Counted from the first letter of the stretch, positions 10,002-20,752 are shown. The stretch: DNA of 64,000 nucleotides from Sepioteuthis lessoniana (GCA_963585895.1 OY757916.1:19027223-19091222); one strand, 5' to 3'. Notes: a model not told the origin generated them from the letters alone. Made by a program: numbers and translations.

Positions 10002-12395
10002 AAATTCTATCTACGACTAGGAGGAGATGACACGAAAACATACCAACAACCGGATGCAAAAGAAACCTAACGATTTGGGACTAAGATATGGCAACCAAAA
10101 AACATAACAAAAAAGCCGAATGGATGAATAATATGACAAAAGAGTTAGAAGAGCTTGAAGAAAGCCCGAAAGCGGAAATACTCATTGATTTACTCAAAAC
10201 GACATTAAAAAATATCAAACTGGAAAACGCGAGGCCATGATGGGATACATGGTTTCTGGTTCAAGAAATTCACCTCCATTCACGACAGACTAGCACTAGA
10301 AATGAACAGATGCGTATAAAGAGCACACGTACCTGAATAGATGACCAAAGGAAGAGCCACATTGATCCAAAAGGACCTAAGGAAAGGAACCGCCCCAAAC
10401 AACTACAGACCTATAACTTGCCTACCGATGATGTGGAAAATATTAACAGCACAAATAAGGGAAGAGAGTATCTACTCGCTTACAAGCCACGCATTGTTCT
10501 TTGATGAATAGAAAGGATGCCGCAAAGGATCCAGAGGCACAGCAGAGGTACTTTACATAGATCAGCACATCCTAAATGAGAGCAAGGCTAGACCGAAAAA
10601 CCTAGCTATGGCCTGGATTGATTACAAAAATGCATATGACATTGTTCCGCAAAGCTGGATAATAAACTGCCTCAAAATGTACAAAATATCAGATGAAGTC
10701 ATAAACTTTATCGAGAAAACCATAAAAAGCTAGAGAGTGGAATTGACAGCAGGAGGAAGAAGCTTAGCTGAACCAAACATCCAAAGAGGTATTTTTCAAT
10801 GAGATGCACTATCACCGTTACAATTTATAATTGCCATGATACCACAAAACCACATACTCAGAAAATGCACATCCGGATACAAACTTGTAGATCGCAAGAG
10901 AAGATCAATCACCTAATGTACATGGATGACATCAAACTATTTGCAAAAAATGAAAAAGAACTGGAAACTCTAATAAACGCAATTAGAATATACAGTCAGG
11001 ACATTGGAGTGGAATTTAGCATAGAAAAATGTGCCATGCTAGTAATGAAAAGTGGCAAACGACATCTAACTGACAGAATGGAACTACCAAATCAAGACAA
11101 GTTTAGAACGCTTGGAGAAAAGGAAACCTACAAACACTTGGGCATCTTGGAGGGTGACACCATCAAACAAGCGGAAGGGAAAGAAAAAATCAAAAAGAAT
11201 ATCTCAGGAGAGCTAGAAAGCCACTCGAGACAAAACTGTCTTGCAGAAACCTTATCAAAGGAATAAATGCCTGGGCTGTACTGCGCGTTAGATATTCCGG
11301 ACCCTTTCTCAAGTGAACCAGAGACGAACTTAAACAAATAGACCAAAGAACAAGAAAACTGATGACAATGCATAAGGCAATACATCCCTGAGACGACGTT
11401 GACAGACTATATGTATCAAGAAAAGAGGGAGGGAGAGGACTTGCCAGCATTGAAGACAGCGTTGATGCATCGATACAACGACTCGAAGAATACATAGAAA
11501 AACACGAAGGACTAATTACAGCCATCAGAAACGATACAGACAACATGATGGACAACAGAATGACAATAACTAGGAAACAAAAATGGGAAGAAAAGCAACG
11601 TTTTAAACGACTAATAAACATCTCACACAACAAAACGTGAACCTGGTTTAGAAAAGGAAACTTTAAGAGAGAAACAGAATCTCTCCTAATAGCAGCACAA
11701 AACAACGCCATAAGAACCAATCATATCAAAGCAAGAATTGATAAGACGCAACGAAATAGCAAATGTAGGCTATGTGGTGACAGAGATGAAACCATCAATC
11801 ACATAATAAGCAAATGCAGCAAATTAGCACAGAAGTAATATAAGACTAGACATGACTGTGTGAGCAAGGTGATCCACAGGGAAATGTGCAAGAAATTTAA
11901 ATTTGACCATACCAAAAATGGTATATGCACAACCCAGCATCTGTCCTAGAAAATGACACCCATAAACTCCTATGGGACTTTGACATATAGACGGATCACC
12001 TAATCTCGGCCCGGAGACCAGACCAAATAATAATCAACAAAAAAAGAGATTTTGCAAAATTGTCGACTTTGCTTTCCTGGCTGGCCACAAAATAAAACTG
12101 AAATAATGTGAAAAGAAGGACAAGTACCTTGTCCTTGCTAGAGAATTGAACATGAAGGTGATACTTTTACCAATGGTACAGTAACTAAAGGATTACTAAA
12201 GGGATTGGAGGACTTGGAAGTTAGAGGAAGAGTGGAGACCATCCAAACAATAGCATTATTGAGAACAGCCTGAATACTGAGAAGAGTCCTAAAGACTTGA
12301 GGAGACTTGCTGTCACTCAAACTCCAGTGAAAGACCATCAGCTAAAACTGATGTGAAAAAACACTTATGAGTAAATAATAATAATAATAATAATG
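10002..12395 (+). mobile_element. REL-endonuclease LINE (R4/Dong-like), degraded
   Basis: The longest LINE in the window. Translation across stops and frameshifts gives a reverse transcriptase: APNNYRPITCLPMMWKILTA near 10395, [13 protein letters not shown] near 10610 (catalytic Asp in DYKNAYD) and LMYMDDIKLFAKNEKELETL near 10915 (motif C, YMDD). One frame is open over 10799-11266 (155 aa). Downstream is a zinc knuckle CRLCGDRDETINHIISKC near 11764 (C-x2-C-x8-H-x4-C) and RPDQIIINKK near 12015, as in the PD-(D/E)xK restriction-like endonuclease of R2/R4-type LINEs. The 3' end is a (TAA)n run at about 12370. Many stops make it inactive. Clade R4/Dong is inferred from domain order. Confidence 0.85.
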
Positions 12396-12404
12396 ATTAT
12401 AACA

Positions 12405-12795
12405 ATTATTATTATTATTATTATTTACTCCTTTAGAGTTTTTCACATCAGTGTTAGCTGATGGTTTTTCACGGGAGTTTGAGTGACAGCAAGTCTCCTC
12501 AAGTATCCAGGACTTGTCGAAGGATTCTGGTCGTTCTTAGCAATGCTGTCGTTTGGATCGTCTCTACCCGTCCGCCAACTTCCAAGTCTTCCAGGCCTTT
12601 TAATAATTCTTTAGTTATTGTGCCTAATGCACCAATCACAATTGGCACAATCGTTACTTTCATGTTCCACAGCTTTTTTAATTCTCTAGCAAGGTCGAGG
12701 TACTTATCCTTCTTTTCACTTTCCTTCAGATTTATTCTGTGGTCTGCCGGGACTATTTGTTTAACGCAGAAGTGGTATGATGTTTCATTATAATA
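12405..12795 (-). mobile_element. REL LINE 3' end, tail-to-tail with 10002-12395
   Basis: Begins on plus with (TTA)n then TTTACTCCTTTAGAGTTTTT and ATCAGTGTTAGCTGATGG, the reverse of the REL LINE 3' end. On minus it encodes the C-terminal region (relatives read VVIGALGT...LRRVL). 5'-truncated near the endonuclease. The two copies meet at their microsatellite tails. Confidence 0.85.
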
Positions 12796-13289
12796 ACATC
12801 TTCATAAAGTCAACAAATTGTTTAATTTTTATTTAAACTTTCAGTGTTTATTCGTTAACAGATTAAAATGAATATTAAATCCGAACTATTTTCTTTTATG
12901 CATTTATTTATTAGTTTATTTGCAAAGAACCGGGTAATGAACAATGAGTTAATAAACAATCTATAAAATAACTAAGAAAAACTTTATAATAGAATCGTAT
13001 ATCATTTAGAGGGTGGATTTTTTAAAAATTTGATCAAGTTTTTTTTTTTTTTTTTTTTTTCTTTTTTGCTGTTCTTGAAAAAAAATAAACAAATTGATAA
13101 TAGATTGTATAAAAAAGCTTAGTTTCTTTTTTTTTCTTTTTTTCTATTATTTTTTTTTTTTTTTATAATCTGATTAAATCGGGATGAAATACAAAAATTA
13201 AAACTAACAAAAATATAGAACAAAACATTTATGCATTAAAATAAGAATAAGAAAACTTATAGAAAATAGAATTTTCTTGAGTACTGCTA
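12796..13289. other. AT-rich gap with long T runs
   Basis: Contains several poly-T stretches (near 13040-13060 and 13120-13160) and no convincing frame. A similar AT-rich, T-run-bearing stretch precedes the REL LINE end at 24615, so part may be old LINE-associated sequence. Confidence 0.4.
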
Positions 13290-13680
13290 ATTATTATTTT
13301 ACTCCATGTGAGTTTTTTACACAAGTGTTAGGTAATGGTCTTTCACAGAAGACTTAGTGACAGCAAGTCTCCTCAGGTCTTCAGGACTCTTCTCAGTATT
13401 CTGGCCCATCTCAATAATGCCGTAGGCTGGATGGTCTCGATTCTTTCACCGATTTTCAATTCTTCCAGTCCACTTTCCAAGCCCTTGGGGACTGTTCCAA
13501 GCGCGCCAATTACAACAGATATCACCGTCACCCTCATGTTCCACTGCTTTCTAAATTCTCTTGTAAGGTCCAAGTTCCTTTTATTTTCACTCTATGGTCC
13601 GTTGGGATGGCAAAATCCCCTCGACGACAAGTTCTTTTCTCCTTGTGATTTAAGAGTAGGTCTGGCCTTCTGGTAAAGAA
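13290..13680 (-). mobile_element. REL LINE 3' end, truncated
   Basis: On minus, ORF 13373-13573 reads REFRKQWNMRVTVISVVIGA, LGTVPKGLESGLEELKIG and ALLRWARILRRVLKT, the conserved C-terminal end of the REL LINE protein. On plus it starts with TTATTTTACTCCATGTGAG. It runs directly into an LR1 head fragment at 13681. Confidence 0.85.
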
Positions 13681-13775
13681 TGGACTTCACACTTCCCATA
13701 GCTTCGAAACTGGAGCCTTACCATCAGATTCAGTCGAGTGTCATACCCAGGACACTGTTGTTCTGAGATAACATT
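13681..13775 (-). mobile_element. LR1 head fragment
   Basis: ACTGGAGCCTTACCATCAGA followed by GAGTGTCATACCCAGGACAC corresponds to the LR1 head on minus. Body and tail are missing. Confidence 0.6.
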
Positions 13776-13938
13776 ATTAGATAGAATGAAAGATCCTTTT
13801 TTCTTTACTTAAATGACTCAAAAATACAAAATAGACTATTTAGTATTGGACAAAAAAAAACAGCTGATAAAAAAGAATATTAAGACAATTGATGACAATT
13901 GATGTAGTTTATGAAAAGTTGAAGCCATTTATGACCAC

Positions 13939-14110
13939 TTAATATTTGGTAGGGTATCCATTAGCGTCAATAACTGTCAGTTCTCTTTTCCTTTTTAGGA
14001 AAACATCAATTAATCAATAGCAGCGATTCAATTTATTTGCAACCCTGTGAAGTAACACAACCATTGTATGCCACAATTTGACCTTTTCCGTATTCAGACA
14101 ACTGCTTGTT
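13939..14110 (-). pseudogene. Tc1-like transposase C-terminal remnant
   Basis: On minus the frame ends KRKRELTVIDANGYPTKY followed by a stop at 13939-13941, matching the usual end of Tc1-like transposases (VIxAxGxxTKY). Upstream frames (SLLLIN..., GCK..IE) are broken. The catalytic region is not found next to it. It is separate from the remnant at 16151, which ends differently (ARGEESKY). Confidence 0.6.
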
Positions 14111-14335
14111 AGCCATTAGCAAACGACTAATCACAAATTAGGATATCGAATCAAGGAAAAGAAAATTCTTTTAAATGCTTTTTTTTTTTTTTGCATTCCT
14201 AAGAATTTTCTTTTGAGACTTTGTGCAAAAATTTGATAAGCTTGATAACAACAACAACCAAAAAAAAATAATCACTTCCAATGTATGCATAATTCATTGA
14301 AGTTTTATTAAAAATGTGTGGTAAAAAAAGATAGT

Positions 14336-14624
14336 TCCCGTGGTGAAATGGTTATTGTCGTAGGAAATGGACACGGCGACACGAGTTCAAATCCTGAACA
14401 AGACTGATTGCATTTCACATAGCACTAATACCCTTGGGAAAGGTATGAATCCAATTATTCACCCTCCAGCTATGAGTAAATAGTAGGGCAGACTAGGTTC
14501 TTCAGCCTTGGCGAGGCAACTAGTCTAGGAGAAGGAAAACTCTGAATTCAAACCAGTTAAACTCCGCTTAAAAATTGACCTTGTGTCATATCCAGCCCGA
14601 GCGGAGGGGTTGGGTAAATATGAT
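14336..14624 (+). mobile_element. SINE-1, full length with 10-bp TSD
   Basis: Complete copy from CCCGTGGTGAAATGGTTATT to GGGGTTGGGTAAATATG. The tRNA-like head has the A-box region GTGGTGAAATGG and the B box GAGTTCAAATCC. AAAAGATAGT flanks both ends (14326-14335 and 14625-14634). Confidence 0.92.
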
Positions 14625-14684
14625 AAAAGATAGTGCAGTTTTTTAGTCTGTTTTTTATATTGTTGTTTTTTGTCCAATTGGTCT

Positions 14685-14905
14685 GGGAAAAAAGGGTTCA
14701 ATCCCAGGTCGAATCATACCAAAGACTCAAAAAATGGTACTTAATGCCACTTTGCTTATCACTCAGTATTATAAGGTACAGATCAAGGGTAAAGTGGAGC
14801 AATCCTGGGAATGGAGTAGCGCCCTCCCTTACACCTCGGAGTAGAAGCTATTGAAAAAGAAGCCTTCAAGTCACTCTCGACTAAGGTCGCCAACTTTACT
14901 TTATA
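14685..14905 (+). mobile_element. SINE-3, head-truncated
   Basis: Starts near the B box GGGTTCAATCCCAGGTCG and runs through AAGTGGAGCAATCC to the tail GGTCGCCAACTTTACTTTA, followed by a TA run. The A box is missing. Confidence 0.85.
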
Positions 14906-15461
14906 TATATAAATATTTTTACGTTTTCATATCTAGCTGTGCTTTTGGTTGTGTTGGTACCACTTATCTTTCAGTGTGATTCTGTGATTTGCACAGCTTT
15001 TTGATTGCAACGTTTGAATTGTTTTCGTGCAACTATTTCACACATACAGACTATGTATGTACCGCTGTCTACTTTCATACTACAGAGATGGCATCTATCA
15101 ATTTGCAGGATGATAAATAGACTTTATTACAGAGTTTGTCGTTAAAGCCTTTGGCTGCAACAGCAAGACTCACAGTCTCTATTTTCAGCTTTCCTTTGGC
15201 TACCCACATTCAAGAATTATCAGCTAGGATGTCAACAATGAGGAAAACTGGCCATAGTGCTCAATTCCTTGTCACTGATACTTCTAATCTTATCTGATAT
15301 TGTACTTTATTTCTTATATTTGCTTTCTCAATGGAAATTCAAGATTCAAGTCAATCAGACTCGTATTACCCCTGATTAAAATTATGGAATTAGGACAATT
15401 AGAGAATTTAGCCAAAGTCTTTTTATCAAGTAGCAAATAAACTAATTACAGATATAATTCT
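14906..15461. other. Unassigned gap
   Basis: No repeat of the listed families and no domain-bearing frame was seen. The stretch near 15140-15240 has fewer low-complexity runs than the rest and could be an old transposon or unique sequence. Confidence 0.3.
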
Positions 15462-16005
15462 GGCCCAGTCGGCTGGGGATACAAAATACACTGACTGCAT
15501 CTCTGCAGAGGTATAAGACTCCCCCAGTGAATGTCCTGTGGCCCAGTCAGCTGGAGCTACAGAATACAATGACTGCCTCTCTGCAGTGGGGTAAGACTCC
15601 CCTAACGGATGTCCGGTGGCCAAGTTAGTTGAGGTTGCAGAATACACCGACTTCATCTCTACAGAGGGGTAAGACTTCTCCGAGTGTCCTGGATATAAGA
15701 CTAACCAATCTGATAGTAAGGCTTCAGTAATGCTGGAGCTTTGTGGAATGCGGAGTACTCCTTAATTGCCATCGCTCCCAGGTCTACTCTATTGGGTCAA
15801 ATAGAACGAAACTGTATAATTACGCTAAACTGAATTGTTTGAAATGAACTGTCTTTACATTTAACTGTGTAAACCAAAAATTTGTACCTTTGCGAAATTA
15901 ACTTGTTTGAAATAGAACTCTTCATGCGTATAAAATGGATTTGGCTTTAAATAACCTAGAATGGTTGATATGCCTTAAAACCAAACCAAACCAAACAGAT
16001 AAGAT
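15462..16005 (+). mobile_element. LR1 with head triplicated at 78-bp spacing
   Basis: Three heads follow each other: GGCCCAGTCGGCTGGGG at 15462, GGCCCAGTCAGCTGGAG at 15540 and GGCCAAGTTAGTTGAGG at 15618, exactly 78 bp apart, each with a CTCTGCAG/CTCTACAG box and TAAGACT(C/T). The third continues into the normal LR1 body, units and the tail GGTTGATATGCC near 15962. LINE promoters often contain such monomers; here the meaning is inferred. Confidence 0.85.
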
Positions 16006-16150
16006 TCCAAACATTTTTTCTTTAATGGTTAAATATTTTGGCTTCATAAAATATTCTTTAAACAAACTTGGGGAAATTATTTTAGTCAATGGTATTTTTC
16101 CAAGCCATGGAAAGGAAAATTTATGGAATTCATTGACAAAAGTGAATAAT

Positions 16151-16960
16151 TAATACTTACTTTCCTCTCCTCGAGCTTTTGTGACAACCTTAATTCTTTC
16201 AGGCAGGGATTTTGCTAATTTAAAGAAATATTCTTTAGCAAACTTTCTTTAATTGCTAATAGATCATCCTTGGTGGAGAGAGCCTTCCAGGTGTGTGGGG
16301 GGGCTTTTTCTTTTTCTTTTCTTTTTTTTTTTTCACAATAAATTTTCAATTGGATTTAAATCCGGACTGATTGCTGACTGTGTCATTGAATTTTTTATGC
16401 CTTTGCAAAAGAAAACCTTTAATCTCTGCTCTGTGACAAGTTGCAATATCATCTTGAAAATTGACTTAATCATCACCAAACTAATTTTCTATAAAGGGAA
16501 TAAGAAAATTATCCAGGAATCTTAATGTACACATATACATTGATTGTCGAGGTAATGATTGCCATATCCATTAGCCCTGTAAATAATATATAACCCAATA
16601 TTATGAAGGACTAGAGAAAATTACTTGCTGTCCTTAGACAGTTTTCTTTACATATTTTATTTGAACGGCACCTGGGGTAATATTAGTTTTCTTTATATTC
16701 TTCTTATTTCTTTGTATTTTGTCTCACGGTAACATTTACAATTGGACAAAATGCTTTGAACTCATATTAACTCACTGATTTTTCTATCTATGTAATGTAT
16801 CTTCTCTTGGATCCAAGCAAAGATGACAGTACTAAGAATTACTACCAATACTTTACACATGTTGATGACGCTGATAATGTTCCGTTATTTCCATCTTAAT
16901 AAAATCCTCTTTTCTTATTCCGTTGGTATACAGTTCATTTCCTTCACAAGAATATCGTCA
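16151..16960 (-). pseudogene. Tc1-like transposase, degraded
   Basis: On minus, downstream to upstream: stop at 16151-16153 preceded by KVVTKARGEESKY; LAKSLPERI; ISPDLNPIENLL near 16340 (third catalytic acidic region, SPDLNPIE box); FQDDIATCHRAEIK near 16430 (second catalytic Asp, xDNAPCH-like box); LRFLDNFLIPFIEN near 16500. Farther upstream only scattered similarity remains. Frameshifts and stops are numerous, so it is inactive. An internal purine/pyrimidine run near 16300-16333 has expanded. Confidence 0.75.
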
Positions 16961-17585
16961 ATTACTAGAAGGATTAAGAATTGATATCGGTTCTCATTTA
17001 GATTAGATATTCTTACCTTGTCAAGTAATACGAGAGTTGTTTGGCAGTCTTTCGTCACAGCCGGCCCAGTCTCGCTGGCTAACCAACGCCTTTGTACCCC
17101 AAGTTGTTGTTATTTCCAAAAGGTTATCTATCGACCATTGGGTTCTGGCTGAAACAGCACAAGCTAAGGATTAGTTCCATATAGAAAAAATAAAGAAGCA
17201 AACGTGAATCCCGAGATTTCTATTTGTCGTTTATTCATTTACTCTTCGAGGTGTGAAGGGACGTGTGAGACTGCAATTTGGACTGGAGTGCTGATCCCTC
17301 ACAATCACGATATTTACAAATACTTGATCAGTTTATTATCTCATTTTGTTGGACGTTTGGATAATTCTGTGGTCACTATTCTTCTTGTAAACAACTATGG
17401 TGGGCGGGGTAGAACCCTAGTCCAATGGTCAACCCAACCGGCACTTTTCTGCGCTGTCACTCATTTGCCTATCTCACGATTGCTTCCTTGAATATATAAG
17501 GCCTTTACTCTCGCGAAAGAATCCTCCCCCTCCAAATCTCATGTGGACTTCTGAAAACTATAGTAGTTTGAAAAAGGATATTGGA
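16961..17585. other. Unassigned gap with a TATA-like element
   Basis: No recognised repeat. TTGAATATATAAGGCC near 17488-17503 is a good TATA-box match followed by moderately GC-rich sequence, like an LTR or promoter, but no LTR ends with TSD were found. The frame at 17204-17491 (95 aa) has no recognised domain. Confidence 0.3.
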
Positions 17586-17603
17586 GTGTCCTCGTGGTGT
17601 AAT
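17586..17603 (+). mobile_element. SINE-2, first 18 bases (split by SINE-1)
   Basis: GTGTCCTCGTGGTGTAAT is the SINE-2 5' end. The copy resumes at 17892 after a nested SINE-1. CCTCGTGGTGTAAT (17590-17603) is repeated at 17892-17905 as the TSD of the insertion. Confidence 0.88.
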
Positions 17604-17891
17604 CATATTAACCAACCCCTCCGCTTGGGCTGGATATGACACAGGGTCAATTTCTTAAGCGGAGTTTAACAGGTTTGAATTCAGAGTTTTCCTTTTCCTA
17701 GACTAGTTGCCCCATCAAGGCTGAAGAACACAGTCTGTCCTACTATTTACCCATAGCTGGAGGGAGAATAATTGGATTCATACCTTTCCCAATGGTATTA
17801 GTGCTATGTGAAATGCAATCAGTCTCGTCCAGGATTTTAACTCGTGTCGCCGTGCCCCTTTCCTACGACGATAACCATTACACCACGGGCA
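17604..17891 (-). mobile_element. SINE-1, full length, inserted in SINE-2
   Basis: Minus-strand copy from ACCAACCCCTCCGCTTGGGC to ACCATTACACCACGGGCA. It sits between two copies of the 14-bp word CCTCGTGGTGTAAT, which is the promoter region of the SINE-2 host. The insertion order is therefore certain: SINE-2 first, SINE-1 later. Confidence 0.92.
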
Positions 17892-18115
17892 CCTCGTGGT
17901 GTAATAGTTAAAGCGATAAACTGCGGAATCGTTGGATACAAGTTCGAACTCCAGTCTCTCTATTACGTTCACTTTCGGACAAATACTCTAGGCAAAAGTA
18001 TGAACCCCCTTATCCTCTCCCAGCTATGGGTTAAATAGTACCACTACTGTCTTTTTAGGAGGAGGGCCTTGGCACTAAATAATCTATAAAGATTGATATG
18101 CCATTAAACAAAGAA
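17892..18115 (+). mobile_element. SINE-2, remainder of split copy
   Basis: Continues from the TSD through GAGTTCGAACTCC-like T-arm (AAGTTCGAACTCCAG), ATGAACCCCCTTATCCTC, GCTATGGGTTAAATAGTACC and the tail AAAGATTGATATGCCATTAA. Confidence 0.9.
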
Positions 18116-18344
18116 ACCGGAAATGATACCCTTGTCTACTGACCTCTGAAGTGTACAAGCGCCGAAAGCTACTCTTTATGACAGACATTAAAATGACTAA
18201 TTCTTTTATCCTCAAAAAAATCTTTCTCTTTCCATTTTATCATCAATTAAAATCTACTGACACCCCCTAAATTGTTTAGCTATCCTTTTGATACTACTAT
18301 ACACTCATATCTATGTGCATACATACATACATATACGCTACTTT

Positions 18345-18542
18345 GGGAGGTGTGCTTAGTGTAACGGTTACTTTCGTAGGAAATGGAATTGATGATTTGA
18401 GTTCAAATCCTGGACGACACTGTTTTTCATTTCATGCTGATGAGCTTTGAAAAGGCATAAATCCCAATCTTCTGTCCCTAACTATGCGTAAATAGTTGGT
18501 CAGACTTTAGTCTTGTCTAGGCAACCAGCCAAGGAAAAGGAA
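18345..18542 (+). mobile_element. SINE-1, diverged and 3'-truncated
   Basis: GGTGTGCTTAGTGTAACGGT, GAGTTCAAATCCTGGACGA and TAAATAGTTGGTCAGAC follow the SINE-1 order with many substitutions. The tail is replaced by SINE-3 at 18546. Confidence 0.75.
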
Positions 18543-18545
18543 AAC

Positions 18546-18800
18546 ATTGGCCTAGTGGGTCGAGTGTTCGCCAATAGTCCAGGAGACCTGGGTTCAATCC
18601 CAGGTTGCATCATACCAAAGACGTTAAAATTTGTACTTGATACCTCCTTGCTTAACACTCAGCAATATAAGGTACATATCAAGGGTAAAGCGGAGCAATC
18701 CGGGGAAAAGAGTAGTGCCCTCCCCGGCACCTCAGCTATTGAAAAGGGAGCCTTCTGGTTGCCCTCAACTAAAGGGAGACAACTTAAAAACTGACTCCGT
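18546..18800 (+). mobile_element. SINE-3 with intact A and B boxes
   Basis: TTGGCCTAGTGGGTCGAGTG contains a near-perfect A box (TGGCCTAGTGG) and GGGTTCAATCCCAGG a perfect B box. The body runs through AAGCGGAGCAATCC to GGGAGACAACTTAAAAACTG. The tail differs from other copies after position ~18780. Confidence 0.88.
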
Positions 18801-18992
18801 CCTATCCTGCTCTTAGTGGAAATGGAAGGTGGTAGATGAATGAATATTCGCTACCTATGTCCACACACACACACTCGTACAGATACGCTCACACACCCAC
18901 ATGTATATATGTGGGATGTCTCAATATACATAGGAACAAAGCGATTGCTAATAATTCTACTAATAATAATGTTTAGTTCTTTTTTGCTTCAG

Positions 18993-19198
18993 ATTTGAAA
19001 ATAGTCTACTCTAATGAAAATCAATCCTCAATCACAATATCTTGGACAAGAGAGGTAGAATATTCTGGTTCACTCATTTTGAAACAGAATCATTTAAAAC
19101 TATGCAAGCAAAATTTCGCAGGAAGTTTATCTTTAACAATTATCCCCAGTAAACCCAAATTTATCGTTGGGTACACAAATTTCAAGCCACAGGTTCAT
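18993..19198 (+). other. Candidate host exon (fibronectin-III-like?), weak
   Basis: A pyrimidine tract TTCTTTTTTGCTTCAG (to 18992) is a good splice acceptor. Right after it a frame stays open to 19198 and includes SNENQSSITISWTREVEYSG. The SSITISWT word resembles a fibronectin type III B/C strand. A possible donor is CACAG|GTTC near 19189. No other exon was found nearby, so this may be chance or an exon relic. It overlaps no listed repeat. Confidence 0.2.
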
Positions 19199-19239
19199 TA
19201 AACAACCTCAACAAGAAGATAGGAAACCCCAAATCTGGC

Positions 19240-19910
19240 TTGCCCAGTCGGCTGGGGGTGTAGAATACACTGACTGCACTCTGCAGAAAGGTAAGACACC
19301 CCACCAACGAGTGTCCTATATATGACACTAAACAAACTCATGGTGAGGTTCCAGTAATGCTGGTGCTTTGGGGAATGCGGAGCACCCTTTCATTGCCATT
19401 GCTTCCAGGTTCACTCTGACCCTGCGTGGTAGCACCTGATAGGGCCCTATCTATGGGTTAAATAGAACTAATGGCATACTTATGCCAAACTGGATAATTT
19501 GGCTAACTGATTAGCTTGAACTAGAAATGTTTTTCACAATTAAACCGTACTAACATTTAAACGGCGTGCTTGGGCTTGACTTAGTTATTTGAAATGGAAC
19601 TGTTTTTTGACATTGAAACTGTACTTACACTATACTGAATTGTTTAATATAGAACTGTTTTGACATTTAACTGTGTGTAAACAAAATCTGTACTTATACT
19701 AAACTGAATTAGTTGAATTAGAACTGCTTGACTAAACTCAATAGCTTGAAAAAGAGATGTTTTTCACAATTAAGCTGTACTTACATTTAAACTGGATACT
19801 TATCTTAAACTGAATTGTTTGAAATAGAACTGATTATTTACATAAAAATGGATTTGGTGTTAAATAACCCACAAAGGTTGATATGCCATAAAACCCAAAC
19901 AACTAACCAA
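19240..19910 (+). mobile_element. LR1, complete, with 11-bp TSD
   Basis: From TTGCCCAGTCGGCTGGGGG head through GGTTCCAGTAATGCTGGTGC, GGGAATGCGGAGCACCC, GCACCTGATAGGGCCC, the AAACTGAATTGTTTGAAAT units, to the tail CCACAAAGGTTGATATGCC. CCAAATCTGGC flanks it (19229-19239 and 19911-19921). Its length of about 670 bp defines a single-tail LR1. Confidence 0.9.
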
Positions 19911-19921
19911 CCAAATCTGGC

Positions 19922-20549
19922 AGAAAGTTGACTGCAAGATGTCCAGACAATGTGGATGCGGTGAGTGATTCTGTCGGAATGAATCCGAAAAAGTGCCTCT
20001 GAAAACATTGGTCTTTCACGCGCACTGTAGTATAAATTCTATCAATTTCTTTATTTATCGTCTGGTTTGACTTTTCTGAAGTGATATGATTGTTTTTTAA
20101 GACTCAGGTTATAGATGACTTGATGCAATATGAATTATTATATTCATGGATTGAATCTATTTTGAGACACCCTTTATATATATATATATATTTCTATATA
20201 TATATATATAGTGGCGGCCATAATGTTCTGAAAGGCATAGTTTCGTCATAAAAGTAGGTATAACTTTTTATCTAAGTTGTTTTAGGTTCTATAATTTACA
20301 CAGACAATAAATACGATATTAATGGTTATTCTGTGAAATGTTGGTGTTATTTGAGATGATAAAAAAAAACTATTGAATGATTTAGTGATTTACTGCAAAA
20401 CCCAGGGCGGCCAAAATGATCTACCCATATACGCTTACACGTTCATGTAGACACGCTTGCATCTACACGCATATGCATTATTGTACCAAAATATGTGCAC
20501 CCAGTAAACAAAAGAACTTATAGTGTCACATCATTACAGATTTTTTTTT
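19922..20549. other. Unassigned gap; (TA)n and a GGCGGCCA direct repeat
   Basis: Holds (TA)n at 20173-20212. GGCGGCCATAATGTTCTG (near 20213) and GGCGGCCAAAATGATCTA (near 20407) bound about 200 bp of AT-rich sequence. No frame of interest. Confidence 0.35.
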
Positions 20550-20739
20550 TAAATGGTAGTGGTAAAATTACTAGACTGTGGAATCGTAGTACGCGAGTTC
20601 GAACTCCAGTCTCGCTATTACGTTCACTTGCGGAGAAATACCCTTGGAAAAAGGTATGAACCCCCTCATCCTCCCAACTATGGTTTAAATAGTACCACTA
20701 CTGTCCTTCTAGTCGTAATAATTTAACTGTGTGCAAACA
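20550..20739 (+). mobile_element. SINE-2, 3'-truncated
   Basis: GAATCGTAGTACGCGAGTTC, GAACTCCAGTCTCGCTATTA, GTATGAACCCCCTCATCC and AAATAGTACCACTACTGTCC follow SINE-2. The 5' TGGTGTAATGG is eroded to TGGTAGTGG. The tail is absent and LR1 follows. Confidence 0.8.
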
Positions 20740-20752
20740 AATGAGGGAAAGT

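Noticed and set aside
11128-11720. Two long minus-strand ORFs opposite the REL LINE
   Set aside because: They are antisense shadows of the LINE coding strand, which has the YMDD, zinc knuckle and endonuclease motifs.
17840-17905. tRNA gene candidate
   Set aside because: It is the head of SINE-1/SINE-2, repeated many times, without a complete cloverleaf and followed by a constant SINE body.
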